DNA of 63,782 nucleotides from Muribaculaceae bacterium (GTDB lineage: Bacteria > Bacteroidota > Bacteroidia > Bacteroidales > Muribaculaceae): assembly GCA_022510385.1 (NCBI GenBank), contig JAFLTQ010000016.1:1-63782 (forward strand), read 5' to 3'. The stretch's first letter is position 1. Every line of letters starts with the position of its first letter. The notes under the pieces are model-generated. The model was not told the origin of the DNA and made no database searches. It saw only the letters and a program-made list of their open reading frames with translations. The position numbers were made by a program, and so were the translations under genes. Shown in pieces: positions 18,385 to 27,960 of this stretch.

Positions 18385-19005
18385 TTAAAATACAGCCATA
18401 TCCAAGAGGGCAGCTTCTTTTGTTTGAGCTTCATCTTGGAGAGCCATACATTTATTTTCCAATTCTTTAGCTGTTATTTTGTCATCAAGTGATGTGAGGT
18501 TAATTCTAACGTTTAGGATCGCCCCTAAAGCAGCTGTGCGTGCACACATCATTGCAACACAGGCATCAGTAAATGCATTTTTATTACCTTTAGTACCGAT
18601 CTCAAAAATTGTATCCATAATCCCAACAGCTGTTTCTGCCACTTTCAAAGGCACCTTGGCTGCATGAAGGGTAGTGCGCTGGATTTCATTATTTCTGAAA
18701 GTCTGTTCCTCTTGAGTTTCTTTAGGAAGCTTGTAGGAATTGAACACTAATTGGTAGGCATCAGCATCTTCATCGATGAGATTTAGGAAATTTCGTCTTG
18801 CAAGTTCCATTTGAGGTGCATATTTTAACATTACCTCTTCAACATTGGCATATTTTTTCCGACCTATAGTCAAGGCTGTCACCATTTCTGCCAAAGCAGC
18901 TGCCAAAGCTCCACATAAAGCCGACACACTACCGCCGCCCGGCACAGGCTCTTTACCATAGGTTTTCTCTAAAAATTCGTTGATTGTCAATTCACTAAGT
19001 TGCAT
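18385..19005 (-). CDS. fchA: formiminotetrahydrofolate cyclodeaminase
   Basis: 206 residues, all-helical cyclodeaminase/cyclohydrolase family. The start carries LTINEFLEKTYGKEPVPGGGSVSALCGALAAAL in separated blocks; PVPGGGSVSA is the folate-binding signature. It converts 5-formimino-THF to methenyl-THF and ammonia, completing transfer of the histidine C2 carbon to the folate pool. In mammals this domain is fused to the formiminotransferase. Here the two are separate genes with hutI between them. Confidence 0.93.
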   Translation of the reverse strand: MQLSELTINEFLEKTYGKEPVPGGGSVSALCGALAAALAEMVTALTIGRKKYANVEEVMLKYAPQMELARRNFLNLIDEDADAYQLVFNSYKLPKETQEEQTFRNNEIQRTTLHAAKVPLKVAETAVGIMDTIFEIGTKGNKNAFTDACVAMMCARTAALGAILNVRINLTSLDDKITAKELENKCMALQDEAQTKEAALLDMAVF

Positions 19006-19049
19006 GGTTATATAATTTTAAAGGCTAATTTATCCTGTTAAACCTAAGT

Positions 19050-20294
19050 TTAACATTGAGTATTTACAATTCTTCCGGCAAAAATAGTGGTTTTTACGCA
19101 GTTCATCCCTACATAATAGGGCAGAACTTTGAAATTATCTGAATTAAGAATGATAATATCTCCTCGTTTGCCAACCTCAATGCTTCCAATCATATCCGCT
19201 TTATCCAAAGCTGCAGCTCCATTTAGAGTCAAAGCAGTCAAAGTCTCTTCAATCGACATATCCATATAAATACAAGCTAATGCAATTGTGAGGGGGATAG
19301 ATCCTGAAAAGCAACTACCGGGATTTAAATCTGTAGCTAATGCAACGGCACAACCTTCTTCTATAAATTTTCTTGCAGGCGCGTATGGTTCCTTTAGTGC
19401 GAATGCTGTCAAGGGTAGGAGAGTGGCGACCACTCCTTCTTCTGCCATTCTCTTTATCCCTTTCTCGCTAACATGCAGAAGATGGTCGGCAGAAACAGCT
19501 TTCAGATCGGCACTCAATTCAGCTCCTCCCAAACTCACAATTTCATCCGCATGGAGTTTAATTTTCATCCCTTCTATTTTTGCAGCCTCAAGTAACCGCC
19601 TGCTATCTTCTAACTCAAAAACATTCTTTTCGCAGAAAACGTCACAAAATTTTGCAATCTTGCTAACCTCCGGTAACATGCCTATTAATAAATCGACATA
19701 TTCGGATGTCTTGCCTTTATATTCAGGAGGCACAGCATGAGCCCCTAAGAAAGTGGGAATAATGTCAATAAATTTATCCGGATTATCTTGAAGATTTTCG
19801 ATAACCTTCAACATTCTCATTTCAGTGGCAAAATCAAGTCCATATCCTGATTTTGCTTCAACAGTTGTAACTCCCATTTCACTCATCTTTTTCAAAAACC
19901 AGTTGGCTTTTTTCTGAAGATGGGTGTCTGTTGCCTTTTTTGTTGCATTCACTGTTGATTGTATGCCTCCCCCTCTCTCCATTATCGACATATAGGAGTC
20001 ACCTTTTAGTCTCCATTCAAACTCATCAGGTCTGAATCCTCCAAAAACCAGATGAGTATGAGAATCTACAAAGCCTGGCAAAACTACGTTTCCTTGAGCA
20101 TCTAATCTTACATATTCATTAGAATCTAAGGAAAGAGGAAGGTTTTTCCCATCTCCTATATATTTAATAATTCCCTCTTCAATAAGTATATAGCAGTGGG
20201 GAATAATCCTCAGCTGTGACATTTCCTTACCCCGAAGGGCTTGATGTCCGACCGGAGTTACAACCTTAGCATTTTCAATTATCAGATTCCCCAT
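19050..20294 (-). CDS. hutI: imidazolonepropionase
   Basis: 414 residues of the amidohydrolase superfamily. Metal ligands are visible in FVDSHTHLVFGG (HxH near residue 80), KLHADEI and ATDLNPGS. It opens the imidazolone ring to N-formiminoglutamate, the third step of the hut pathway. Its start overlaps the end of ftcD by 20 bases, so translation of the two is coupled. Confidence 0.96.
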   Translation of the reverse strand: MGNLIIENAKVVTPVGHQALRGKEMSQLRIIPHCYILIEEGIIKYIGDGKNLPLSLDSNEYVRLDAQGNVVLPGFVDSHTHLVFGGFRPDEFEWRLKGDSYMSIMERGGGIQSTVNATKKATDTHLQKKANWFLKKMSEMGVTTVEAKSGYGLDFATEMRMLKVIENLQDNPDKFIDIIPTFLGAHAVPPEYKGKTSEYVDLLIGMLPEVSKIAKFCDVFCEKNVFELEDSRRLLEAAKIEGMKIKLHADEIVSLGGAELSADLKAVSADHLLHVSEKGIKRMAEEGVVATLLPLTAFALKEPYAPARKFIEEGCAVALATDLNPGSCFSGSIPLTIALACIYMDMSIEETLTALTLNGAAALDKADMIGSIEVGKRGDIIILNSDNFKVLPYYVGMNCVKTTIFAGRIVNTQC

Positions 20295-21180
20295 TTCTTA
20301 TTTCAAGCACTTGGTCAATTGAAAAGTTTTCCAGTCCGAGATAATATTCCGCAGTGTCAACTATTGCAGCCACAGGAACTAAACCTACTATTTCACTTCC
20401 TGCAATAGTGATGCCCCATCTGCAGGCTTCAAATTTCACTGTTTCAAAAACACGGTAAAGAGAAGTGCGTGTGAAATCAGTCATATTAATAGAGACCTGA
20501 ACGATACCACGGTCGCTAAGGTCAACTCCCATTGCTTTTACGAATCTGTACCCTCCGTTGATATGTCTAATCTTTTTTGCAATGTTGGTGGCAATATCAA
20601 GACGGTTAGTGTTCAAATTGATATTGTATGCCACCAATGGCATTCGTGCCCCAACAGCTACAACCCCTGCTGTAGCATGAGGTTTTGCCGGTCCAAAGTC
20701 AGGTTGCCATTCCGGCTGCTGAAGCTTTTCAGCCATTCCTTCAAACTCTCCTTTACGAATAGACGCCAAATTCTCTCTATGAGAAGCTGATGCAGACTTC
20801 TCGTAAAGAAAAACCGGGAAATCATATCTCTTGGCTATCTCTTCTCCAACTTCTTTAGACAGAGCGATACATTCATCCATAGAGACATTCTTTATTGGAA
20901 TAAACGGAATTACATCCACAGCACCCATTCTCGGATGTTGGCCCTCATGATGGTTCAGATCGATCAATTCAACTGCCTTACCAACTGATTCGAGCACAGC
21001 TTCCTTCAGAGGATTATACTCACCAACCAATGTCACCACCATTCTGTTATGGTTGATATCGTTGCTGTAATCAAGAAGTTTCACACCATTCTTGCCTCGA
21101 AAACAGTCAAGTATCTTTTCCATCTTATCTTTATCACGCCCCTCGCTAAAATTGGGGACACATTCAATTATCTGCTTCAT
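20275..21180 (-). CDS. ftcD: glutamate formiminotransferase
   Basis: 301 residues, matching the formiminotransferase N- and C-subdomains only. The signature start IIECVPNFSEGRD and the GQHPRMGAVDVIPFIP active-site loop are present. It moves the formimino group from N-formiminoglutamate to tetrahydrofolate, releasing glutamate. Its presence shows that this pathway uses the folate route rather than HutG or HutF. Confidence 0.96.
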   Translation of the reverse strand: MKQIIECVPNFSEGRDKDKMEKILDCFRGKNGVKLLDYSNDINHNRMVVTLVGEYNPLKEAVLESVGKAVELIDLNHHEGQHPRMGAVDVIPFIPIKNVSMDECIALSKEVGEEIAKRYDFPVFLYEKSASASHRENLASIRKGEFEGMAEKLQQPEWQPDFGPAKPHATAGVVAVGARMPLVAYNINLNTNRLDIATNIAKKIRHINGGYRFVKAMGVDLSDRGIVQVSINMTDFTRTSLYRVFETVKFEACRWGITIAGSEIVGLVPVAAIVDTAEYYLGLENFSIDQVLEIRNGESDN

Positions 21181-21260
21181 ATTTTTTTGCTGAATCTAAT
21201 TACTTATATGTGGTTTACATGAATAATCTGTTATGTTAGAATGATTTGGCAAGACTTAAA

Positions 21261-23255
21261 TTATAATACCAAACTTTCAACGAGTCCTTCAGGAGCGATA
21301 AAAGGTTCAGTGATACAAAAGCCTTTGTCCCCTTGCGTATCGTTCCATTCTTTCACTGTTGACATGGCATTTTCGTTGCGTGCCCAGGATCTGCGTGCCA
21401 CTCCTCCCATTACATCCCATAACATAGCATTTTTAAGAATCTCATCGACTCTTTCCGAACCATCGAGCAACATGCCGAAACCACCGTTGATAGCCTTACC
21501 TATACCTACTCCGCCTCCATTATGAAGAGCCACCAACGACATACCTCTTGCACAATTACCGGCAAAACATTGCACTGCCATATCAGCCATTACATTAGAA
21601 CCATCCTTTATATTGGAGGTCTCGCGGAATGGAGAATCGGTCCCGCTGACATCGTGATGATCTCTTCCAAGCATAATAGGACCAACTTCTTTATTTCTAA
21701 CCATTTCATTAAATTTCAAAGCTATATTCAGGCGTCCCATGGCATCTTGATACAGGATACGCGCTTGGGTCCCAACTACAAGAGCATTTTTCTCCGCATC
21801 TCGAATCCAGTTGTAATTATCCCGGTCTTGTCCTCGTCTTTCAACATCAATACACTCCATGGCAGCTTTGTCGGTCTTTACAAGATCCTCATGTTTACCA
21901 CTTAGACAGACCCATCTGAACGGGCCATAACCGAAATCAAACAACATAGGGCCCATTATGTCTTCAACGTAGGATGGCCATATAAATCCATCTTTTTCAT
22001 CTATCCCGTTTTTTGAGATCTCTCTGACGCCTGAATCATAGATGGCTTTCATAAAAGAATTGCCATAATCAAAGAAGTATGTTCCTCTTTCTGTAAGTGT
22101 TTTTATTGCATTAAAATGGCGATGCAAGGATTCATCCACTTTTTTACGGAAAAGCAAAGGGTCATCATGTAGTAATTTTGTTCTTTCCTCAAAAGACACG
22201 CCGGCCGGACAATATCCTCCTTCATAAACTGCATGACAGGAAGTTTGATCGCTCAAGAGTTCAACGGGGATATTCTCCTTCACCGCATATTCCAATAAAT
22301 CTACTATATTCCCTTGATAGGCAATTGAAGTTGGTATTTTCTTCTCCATCGCCTCATGGGCAAGACGAAAAGCTTCAGGGATTGAATCTGTGACTTCTTT
22401 CACCCATCCCTGTTTCCTGCGTGTTTCAATACGCGAAGGATCCACTTCTGCAATAATAGCGGCAGCCCCTGCGATTTCTGCCGCCTTAGGCTGAGCGCCA
22501 CTCATTCCTCCCAATCCTGACGAGATAAAGAGATGACCTTTCAAATCTCCATCCTGAGGTATCCCTAATTGCAATCTTCCGGCATTAAGGAGGGTATTGA
22601 AAGTGCCATGTACTATTCCTTGCGGACCAATATACATCCACCCGCCGGCTGTCATTTGCCCATAATTTGCGACTCCCATCTGCATTGCTTCATGCCAATC
22701 ATGGGTAGTATCAAACATCCCAACCATCATGGCATTTGTAATAATAACTCGTGGAGCATCCTTTTTTGATGGGAATAACCCTAATGGATGACCGGATTCT
22801 ACAACTAATGTCTGTTGATCTGTGAGCTCCTCGAGATATTTTTTTATTAATCGGTATTGAAGCCAATTCTGGCATACTTGGCCTGTCTCTCCATATGTCA
22901 CTAATTCATATGGATATAGTGCAATGTCAAAACAAAGGTTATTATCAATCATTACCTGAAAAGCCTTTCCCGCCAAGCATTTACCTTTATATTGGTCAAT
23001 AGGCTTGGCTTTTAAATCACCCGAAGGCCTCCATCTGTAAGCATAAATTCGACCTCGTGTCTTTAATTCTTCAAGGAATTCAGGTGCCACCTCCTCATGA
23101 AGTTCGGGTGGTAGATATCTTAATGCATTTTTAAGGGCTGTAACGGTTTTCTCTTTTGTCAAAGTAAACCCACGGTCGGGGGCTCTACGGATTCCCTCTT
23201 CAAAGATTGGATATTCAGGAATCTCCGCGTCAAGTTGAATACGTTTTGTTTTCAT
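21261..23255 (-). CDS. hutU: urocanate hydratase
   Basis: 664 residues, the long form (common forms are about 555) with N- and C-terminal extensions found in Bacteroidetes. The NAD+-binding and active-site blocks are present: LFISSGLGGMSGAQPKAAEIAG, DQTSCHAVYEGGYCPAG and LHNGGGVGIGKAINGGFGM, each given here in part of a longer motif. It hydrates urocanate to imidazolonepropionate. It lies only 15 bases after the upstream AlbA_2 gene, and no terminator or promoter is visible between them. Confidence 0.96.
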   Translation of the reverse strand: MKTKRIQLDAEIPEYPIFEEGIRRAPDRGFTLTKEKTVTALKNALRYLPPELHEEVAPEFLEELKTRGRIYAYRWRPSGDLKAKPIDQYKGKCLAGKAFQVMIDNNLCFDIALYPYELVTYGETGQVCQNWLQYRLIKKYLEELTDQQTLVVESGHPLGLFPSKKDAPRVIITNAMMVGMFDTTHDWHEAMQMGVANYGQMTAGGWMYIGPQGIVHGTFNTLLNAGRLQLGIPQDGDLKGHLFISSGLGGMSGAQPKAAEIAGAAAIIAEVDPSRIETRRKQGWVKEVTDSIPEAFRLAHEAMEKKIPTSIAYQGNIVDLLEYAVKENIPVELLSDQTSCHAVYEGGYCPAGVSFEERTKLLHDDPLLFRKKVDESLHRHFNAIKTLTERGTYFFDYGNSFMKAIYDSGVREISKNGIDEKDGFIWPSYVEDIMGPMLFDFGYGPFRWVCLSGKHEDLVKTDKAAMECIDVERRGQDRDNYNWIRDAEKNALVVGTQARILYQDAMGRLNIALKFNEMVRNKEVGPIMLGRDHHDVSGTDSPFRETSNIKDGSNVMADMAVQCFAGNCARGMSLVALHNGGGVGIGKAINGGFGMLLDGSERVDEILKNAMLWDVMGGVARRSWARNENAMSTVKEWNDTQGDKGFCITEPFIAPEGLVESLVL

Positions 23256-23270
23256 GGTGACAATTATCCA

Positions 23271-26200
23271 TTAATCTGCAAATATTGGATTTAGCAACAG
23301 ATCAGTTCTTTGCTCATCTGAAAGGGTTCCATCTCCCAGAGGCACGGAAACTCCGTAAACATTGTTTTCGCGATTTATCGCATCAGCATCGAAAAATGAA
23401 AGTTTATCAGGCTTAATTATCTCCTGACGCATCAAGGAATGATTCAAGTTGGTAACCTTTGAATATTTTTCACTACCAAGTCTTCCTTCCTCTAAACTCC
23501 CGATTTTATCCAATCTGTAGAATAATGATTTATTCGGAGCCTTTATAATGCTTAAGAGAAAATCATCAGAAGTGCCGATATTGACAGCTTTAAGAGCCTT
23601 ATCCGTATTTAATCTATGAATCTGCATTGGTAAAGAATCGCTCAATTCGTTCATATTTATGCGGGCCACAGACCCGTCTTCCAGAGTGAAAATAACATTA
23701 GCTGACTTTTCCTCTTCTTTGACAACAAGAGCAAGTCTACACTCATCAAGATTATAATGGTGGTCTATGTGGGTGTCTTCCAAGGAAGTGTAGAAAGAAT
23801 CATCGGGATTGAAATATAGATAGAAGGCCGGAGTCACAAAATTATCTTCATAATAATGCAACACATTGTTCCGATGTTTCCCGGTTTCAATACAAGTATA
23901 CTCTTTTCGGAATTCTTTATCCCTATCAAAATCTTTTTCTTTGAGAGATTCCGGCGACAAGCTCGGATTTTGTGTTTCTCCGTTTTCATCTATATTATCT
24001 CCGGAATCGTTTGTCTGTGAAAGATCCGGGATTCCCCATAGCGCCATTAATATATTATAATTATGTTCACGGCTTTTAATAAATTCCTCCCGAGCCTCTC
24101 CATACCATGGCTTTGTGGTAGAGCTTGCCCTTACATAAATTGTGCCTTCCAATTCAACGGGTTGTCTCACCGGACGAACGTCAACTTTAATGACGCCTTT
24201 TTTAGATTCGGGGTCGGAAGATATTTCCCAATGTGATTTTGCATGGAGTGGGAGAGTGCGGTCCAAGTGATTTTGTAGTTCCACAATTAGAGCATCAATA
24301 GTTGCTTTTTCCCCTCGATTTCTTCTATAAGTCAGGTCATCATCAAGCCCATTTTCATATCCGGAGTCGTTTACTCCAATGAAAAGCGTACCTCCTCGTG
24401 CATTCATAAACCCGACAATTGCCTGAGTGATTTCAAACATTTGGCCTTTCGGGTCGGGACGTGCTCCGGATTTCGACGAGAATATCAGGCTGCTTTTAAA
24501 TTCAATAGTCTGAGATTCATCTCCATAATATTTTGAGGTTGAAATAGCACTATTGATATTTAGAAGTGTTGATATTTCATTGAGTATCTGTTTTTTTGAT
24601 TCCTCAAGTTCAGGGGGCAACATATTGTATGATAACACCAGAGAGGCTAATTTACCCTCGGTTTCATTTCTTGGGTGTTGCCTTATTTCCCACAAACCGG
24701 GAGTGTTATGATTTGAGTCTAAGTCGGAAACTATCTTAATACGTGTGTAAAGTCTCTCAAGCATAGGGGAGTCTTTAACTTGAATTTCAAAAGCATCCAC
24801 AACGTTATAGTCAAGTTTCCTGTTTCTACTGAATTCCTGTAGGAATTCGAGTAGTCTCATATGTACATTAATCTCTTTCTCAAGGTTTTTATTCTCTCCG
24901 AGGCGGCACAAGAGAGTGGCGAGACCAAGATAATTATATGCCTTTACATATTCAGTTTCTGAAAAAGCTCGACGTTGGAGAATATATATAATCTCCTCCA
25001 ATTCAGCTTTTGACATGACTTGCCCTGATTCCATAACTTGATAGGGGAGTTCTTGCTCATCCTTAACTCCCAAAGATTGCATCAAGTTAAAAAGACACTC
25101 GGATTTTTTTATCAGTAGGGGAAGATTCTCTTGATTTGGGGATAATTCTCCGATAAAGAATTGGTTGGTAGAAATACTCCTGTCTTGCTCCACATATTTG
25201 ACTCTGACAAGTTTCCCTTCAGAAAGATCATCGGTTGATTCATCACAAGCCACTTTATATGTGGCTCCTGTTTCACTCAAACATAACCAAGCATTATTCA
25301 GACGGTCGAAATGAGTTACTATTGCAACAGATTCCTGTCCGGGATAACTGATCTCCAGAAGATTCTCTTCAATCTGTCTTTTCATGCTGAATTCAAGAGT
25401 TCCATCTTGTCTGATGTGGACAGTGGCAGGGAAGAGAAGGGGTTCACCCTCTTCATCCATAGCAAATTTTAAAGAACCGTCATAATTAAGGGGATAATCC
25501 TTAGATGAAAGCCACCCGATCATATGAAGGGCATCACAAGGCATCCATCCCTCTCCCAAAAGAGTTTCATCATGAATTGTGCAATGAAATTGTAGACGTT
25601 GTTTTTCATGACCGGTATCTAAGATCCTCATATCGTCTATAACAACCATGGCTTCATCACCCTCATCCGGGAACCTTTTTTCAATACGCTCAACTATTAC
25701 GTCATTTCCTCCAAATAGTGACCATGAAATCTCCGACCAAACCTGACTTAAAGCCTTAAGATCTTTTGATTTTTTAGTATTTGGGAAACTCACTGAATCG
25801 GATATTGAAATAACAGGATTCAACCAATCAAACATATTGTTTGGAATCACTGTAGTGTCCGGATCTGCGTTAGAGGCTATTAGATGTATTTTATTCGACC
25901 ATAGACGTAATTCTGCCTTTGAAGTGATATATGACTTGGTGATCATAGATCTTTCTTCATCTTGCTGAAGAGGGAAAGAAGACTTTACAAACAGCAATGT
26001 GGGATTCTCCGTATCGCTCCATGTGTATTCATTTACCCATTCGATTCCCAAAAGGGCACAAAGACCTTTTTCCAAAAGATTATCAACTTCAGAAGGGTAG
26101 AGGTAGGATATATATCTATAGAGCCTTGCTCTGTTGAGATTCAAGTCGATATTATCGGAATCGTTTGCAAGAATTCTTTGGATTGCTATAGCAAGAATCA

Positions 26201-27341
26201 CTCTTACAATTACTTTGCTATCTTGACTGGAATCATTGACCGGCAGATTGTTGATTTTGTCAACATTCTCTTCAATAAAAAGTTGAAGTTGTGCCACCAG
26301 AGCACTTCTGAAAGGTTCCGCCTCCCAGTTAGAGATATCCCAATTATGGAGAGCCTCAAAAAGTTCTCCCATTCTCGAATTAATAAGCTCTGGCCTCAAT
26401 TTCAGAATAGTCATCATGATTCTAATCTGAGTCACAGGATGATACAGATAGCCCGAACTTTTAAGACGATAGAACATCCGGTCGATATATGCCACATGAT
26501 TCTTATCTATTATCATTTGTGCAGCTTCACGAAATTGTTCGAAAAGCTCTACATATTTAGAAATCCTTTCCTGCAGCATCTGCCTGTTTTCGTTTGAACA
26601 AGCCCTCAGGAAACCGGACTCTTGAACCATATAAAGGGCTAATTTTCTTCCAATTTCAAGGCGTTCACAAATTTTTCTTAATTTCTTAATATCATCCCTA
26701 CATGTCACCAACCATTCTGTGATATTTTGGGAGCAAATCTGCAACAAATCCAACGTCCATCCCGGTACTCTATGTTCATATTTTAATAGGGCAGGTTGAA
26801 GTTCCGGAACTGATTCTAATAACTTTTTATAATAGCCTGCATGATATTGGTTAATATTCAGCAGATGAAGCCATTGTTCGATTGTATGAAATTCCAGACT
26901 AAACTTTGTGCCAAAAGAACTGACATATTTTAAATTTACGTAGGCATCCTTTATTTTTAAAACCTTGCATCTGATTCGAGTTCCTTTTGCCAGGGGTACA
27001 GGAGTGTTGGATAATTTAAAACATAGTCCATGATCATCCTTAAGTTCATATTGTGAGGTGTCATCTTTCAGATGATCTTTTACTATAAAACTATATTCTT
27101 CTCCTTCTTTATAAAAGTTGGCGATATGAACTGAAATGTCTTGAGAAAGAGTTAAAGGGTATAAAGATTTTACATAACATTGAATTTCATCGGGTAATGG
27201 TTGATTTTGCTGAAACTTAAATTTTAATATTTTAAATTCTTGACCATCATCAGTTTTGACTCGAAAGAACTTATTAAGCGATTGTTCCTTAATTAATTTA
27301 AAAAGATAAGAATTTCCTTGTTTTAAATCTGTGGCTAACAT
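23271..27341 (-). CDS. giant protein with AlbA_2 (Schlafen-type) domain
   Basis: 1356 residues. The N-terminus (about 1-150) looks like two small beta-barrel (OB/S1-like) modules, for example GTRIRCKVLKIKDAYVNLKY near residue 115. A long helical region with no motif I know follows (150-900). Residues about 940-1085 are an AlbA_2 domain: IEFKSSL near 944, then FMNARGGTLFIGVNDSG near 980 and a final TIYVRASSTTKPW strand. The last 270 residues are mixed alpha/beta. AlbA_2 domains bind nucleic acid and occur in Schlafen-like nucleases and many poorly known bacterial regulators. The gene sits 15 bases upstream of hutU and may be its operon leader. Function is unknown; RNA binding or RNA cleavage is a reasonable guess. 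Confidence 0.85.
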   Translation of the reverse strand: MLATDLKQGNSYLFKLIKEQSLNKFFRVKTDDGQEFKILKFKFQQNQPLPDEIQCYVKSLYPLTLSQDISVHIANFYKEGEEYSFIVKDHLKDDTSQYELKDDHGLCFKLSNTPVPLAKGTRIRCKVLKIKDAYVNLKYVSSFGTKFSLEFHTIEQWLHLLNINQYHAGYYKKLLESVPELQPALLKYEHRVPGWTLDLLQICSQNITEWLVTCRDDIKKLRKICERLEIGRKLALYMVQESGFLRACSNENRQMLQERISKYVELFEQFREAAQMIIDKNHVAYIDRMFYRLKSSGYLYHPVTQIRIMMTILKLRPELINSRMGELFEALHNWDISNWEAEPFRSALVAQLQLFIEENVDKINNLPVNDSSQDSKVIVRVILAIAIQRILANDSDNIDLNLNRARLYRYISYLYPSEVDNLLEKGLCALLGIEWVNEYTWSDTENPTLLFVKSSFPLQQDEERSMITKSYITSKAELRLWSNKIHLIASNADPDTTVIPNNMFDWLNPVISISDSVSFPNTKKSKDLKALSQVWSEISWSLFGGNDVIVERIEKRFPDEGDEAMVVIDDMRILDTGHEKQRLQFHCTIHDETLLGEGWMPCDALHMIGWLSSKDYPLNYDGSLKFAMDEEGEPLLFPATVHIRQDGTLEFSMKRQIEENLLEISYPGQESVAIVTHFDRLNNAWLCLSETGATYKVACDESTDDLSEGKLVRVKYVEQDRSISTNQFFIGELSPNQENLPLLIKKSECLFNLMQSLGVKDEQELPYQVMESGQVMSKAELEEIIYILQRRAFSETEYVKAYNYLGLATLLCRLGENKNLEKEINVHMRLLEFLQEFSRNRKLDYNVVDAFEIQVKDSPMLERLYTRIKIVSDLDSNHNTPGLWEIRQHPRNETEGKLASLVLSYNMLPPELEESKKQILNEISTLLNINSAISTSKYYGDESQTIEFKSSLIFSSKSGARPDPKGQMFEITQAIVGFMNARGGTLFIGVNDSGYENGLDDDLTYRRNRGEKATIDALIVELQNHLDRTLPLHAKSHWEISSDPESKKGVIKVDVRPVRQPVELEGTIYVRASSTTKPWYGEAREEFIKSREHNYNILMALWGIPDLSQTNDSGDNIDENGETQNPSLSPESLKEKDFDRDKEFRKEYTCIETGKHRNNVLHYYEDNFVTPAFYLYFNPDDSFYTSLEDTHIDHHYNLDECRLALVVKEEEKSANVIFTLEDGSVARINMNELSDSLPMQIHRLNTDKALKAVNIGTSDDFLLSIIKAPNKSLFYRLDKIGSLEEGRLGSEKYSKVTNLNHSLMRQEIIKPDKLSFFDADAINRENNVYGVSVPLGDGTLSDEQRTDLLLNPIFAD

Positions 27342-27363
27342 AAAATAAATTTTAAAATCTTTT

Positions 27364-27371
27364 CAAATTTA
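27364..27371 (-). promoter_or_regulatory. -7 box candidate for the AlbA_2-hut transcript
   Basis: The minus-strand TAAATTTG matches TAnnTTTG exactly, 23 bases before the ATG at 27341. No well-spaced -33 TTTG was found; the nearest is 12 bases away. Confidence 0.4.
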
Positions 27372-27635
27372 GCCAAAATCCGACAAATAAATTTAAAAGA
27401 AGGTAAAGAAAGCCCATAGATTGGCACTTAAAATATGTAAAAAATCACACTTATTTCATTATTAATGGGGGAAGGAGTAATATTTTTAAGAATCCATCTA
27501 ACATTCCTATAAAAAATTTCTAAAATTCCGATATCAGAATAGAAAGCACCTATAGGGCACAAAACGAAGCGTTATTTTGAATGTAGCAGGATAAAAGGTT
27601 GAAAATGTGTTATTTTATTGGTCTAAAAGGCACAT

Positions 27636-27659
27636 AAAGTTTACATCAAAAAGTTTACA
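27636..27659 (+). repeat. short direct repeat
   Basis: AAAGTTTACA occurs at 27636-27645 and again at 27650-27659, a 14-base period. It lies just upstream of the frameshifted helix-turn-helix remnant and may be a leftover binding site of that element. Confidence 0.35.
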
Positions 27660-27701
27660 CATAGAAGATCTCTTTTAATATGAATTGAGAAAGTCAATGC
27701 T

Positions 27702-27835
27702 ATGTACGACTTTTACGCAAAAAGGAATTAAGCAATAAGGATATTTGGAGAAATTTTATTTCCCCTAAATTCGGTATAACAGAGATAACTTTTTATAATT
27801 ATCTTAAAAGGTGTTTTGAAATTGAGGGTAATTGA
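27702..27835 (+). pseudogene. frameshifted remnant of a small helix-turn-helix protein
   Basis: ATG at 27702 opens MYDFYAKRN then a stop. Shifting one base at the A5 run (27719-27723) opens a second frame that continues ELSNKDIWRNFISPKFG, then ITEITFYNYLKRCFEIEGN, to a TGA at 27833-27835. Joined, they give about 45 residues resembling the helix-turn-helix of small mobile-element proteins (SNKDIW as the first helix, TFYNYLK as the recognition helix). Upstream codons in the first frame (EKVNA) also look coding. One missing A would explain the break. The family match is from memory and is tentative. Confidence 0.45.
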
Positions 27836-27851
27836 TTAATTTTTGAAATGA

Positions 27852-27915
27852 GGATTCCGTAGCTAATGACTACCGATTCCTCGCCAGAAAGAGGAAGTAA
27901 TTTAATTGCTTCCTC
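27852..27915 (+). other. two tandem stem-loops
   Basis: GGATTCCGTAG (27852-27862) pairs imperfectly with CTACCGATTCC (27870-27880). GAGGAAG (27891-27897) pairs perfectly with CTTCCTC (27909-27915). The second is followed only by TGACTTTTAAAT, so it would be a weak terminator. They may end a transcript from the remnant gene. Confidence 0.4.
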
Positions 27916-27926
27916 TGACTTTTAAA

Positions 27927-27960
27927 TTTGCGGTTATTTAAATAAAAATCGTTATATTTG
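27927..27960 (+). promoter_or_regulatory. promoter of the candidate small RNA
   Basis: TTTG (27927-27930) and TATATTTG (27953-27960, exact TAnnTTTG) are separated by 22 bases, one more than the usual maximum. Transcription would begin near 27967. Confidence 0.55.

Noticed and set aside
25962..26597. Long open frame on the strand opposite the AlbA_2 gene
   Set aside because: It is antisense to a well-supported coding frame, has no motif and shows the codon pattern of a shadow frame.
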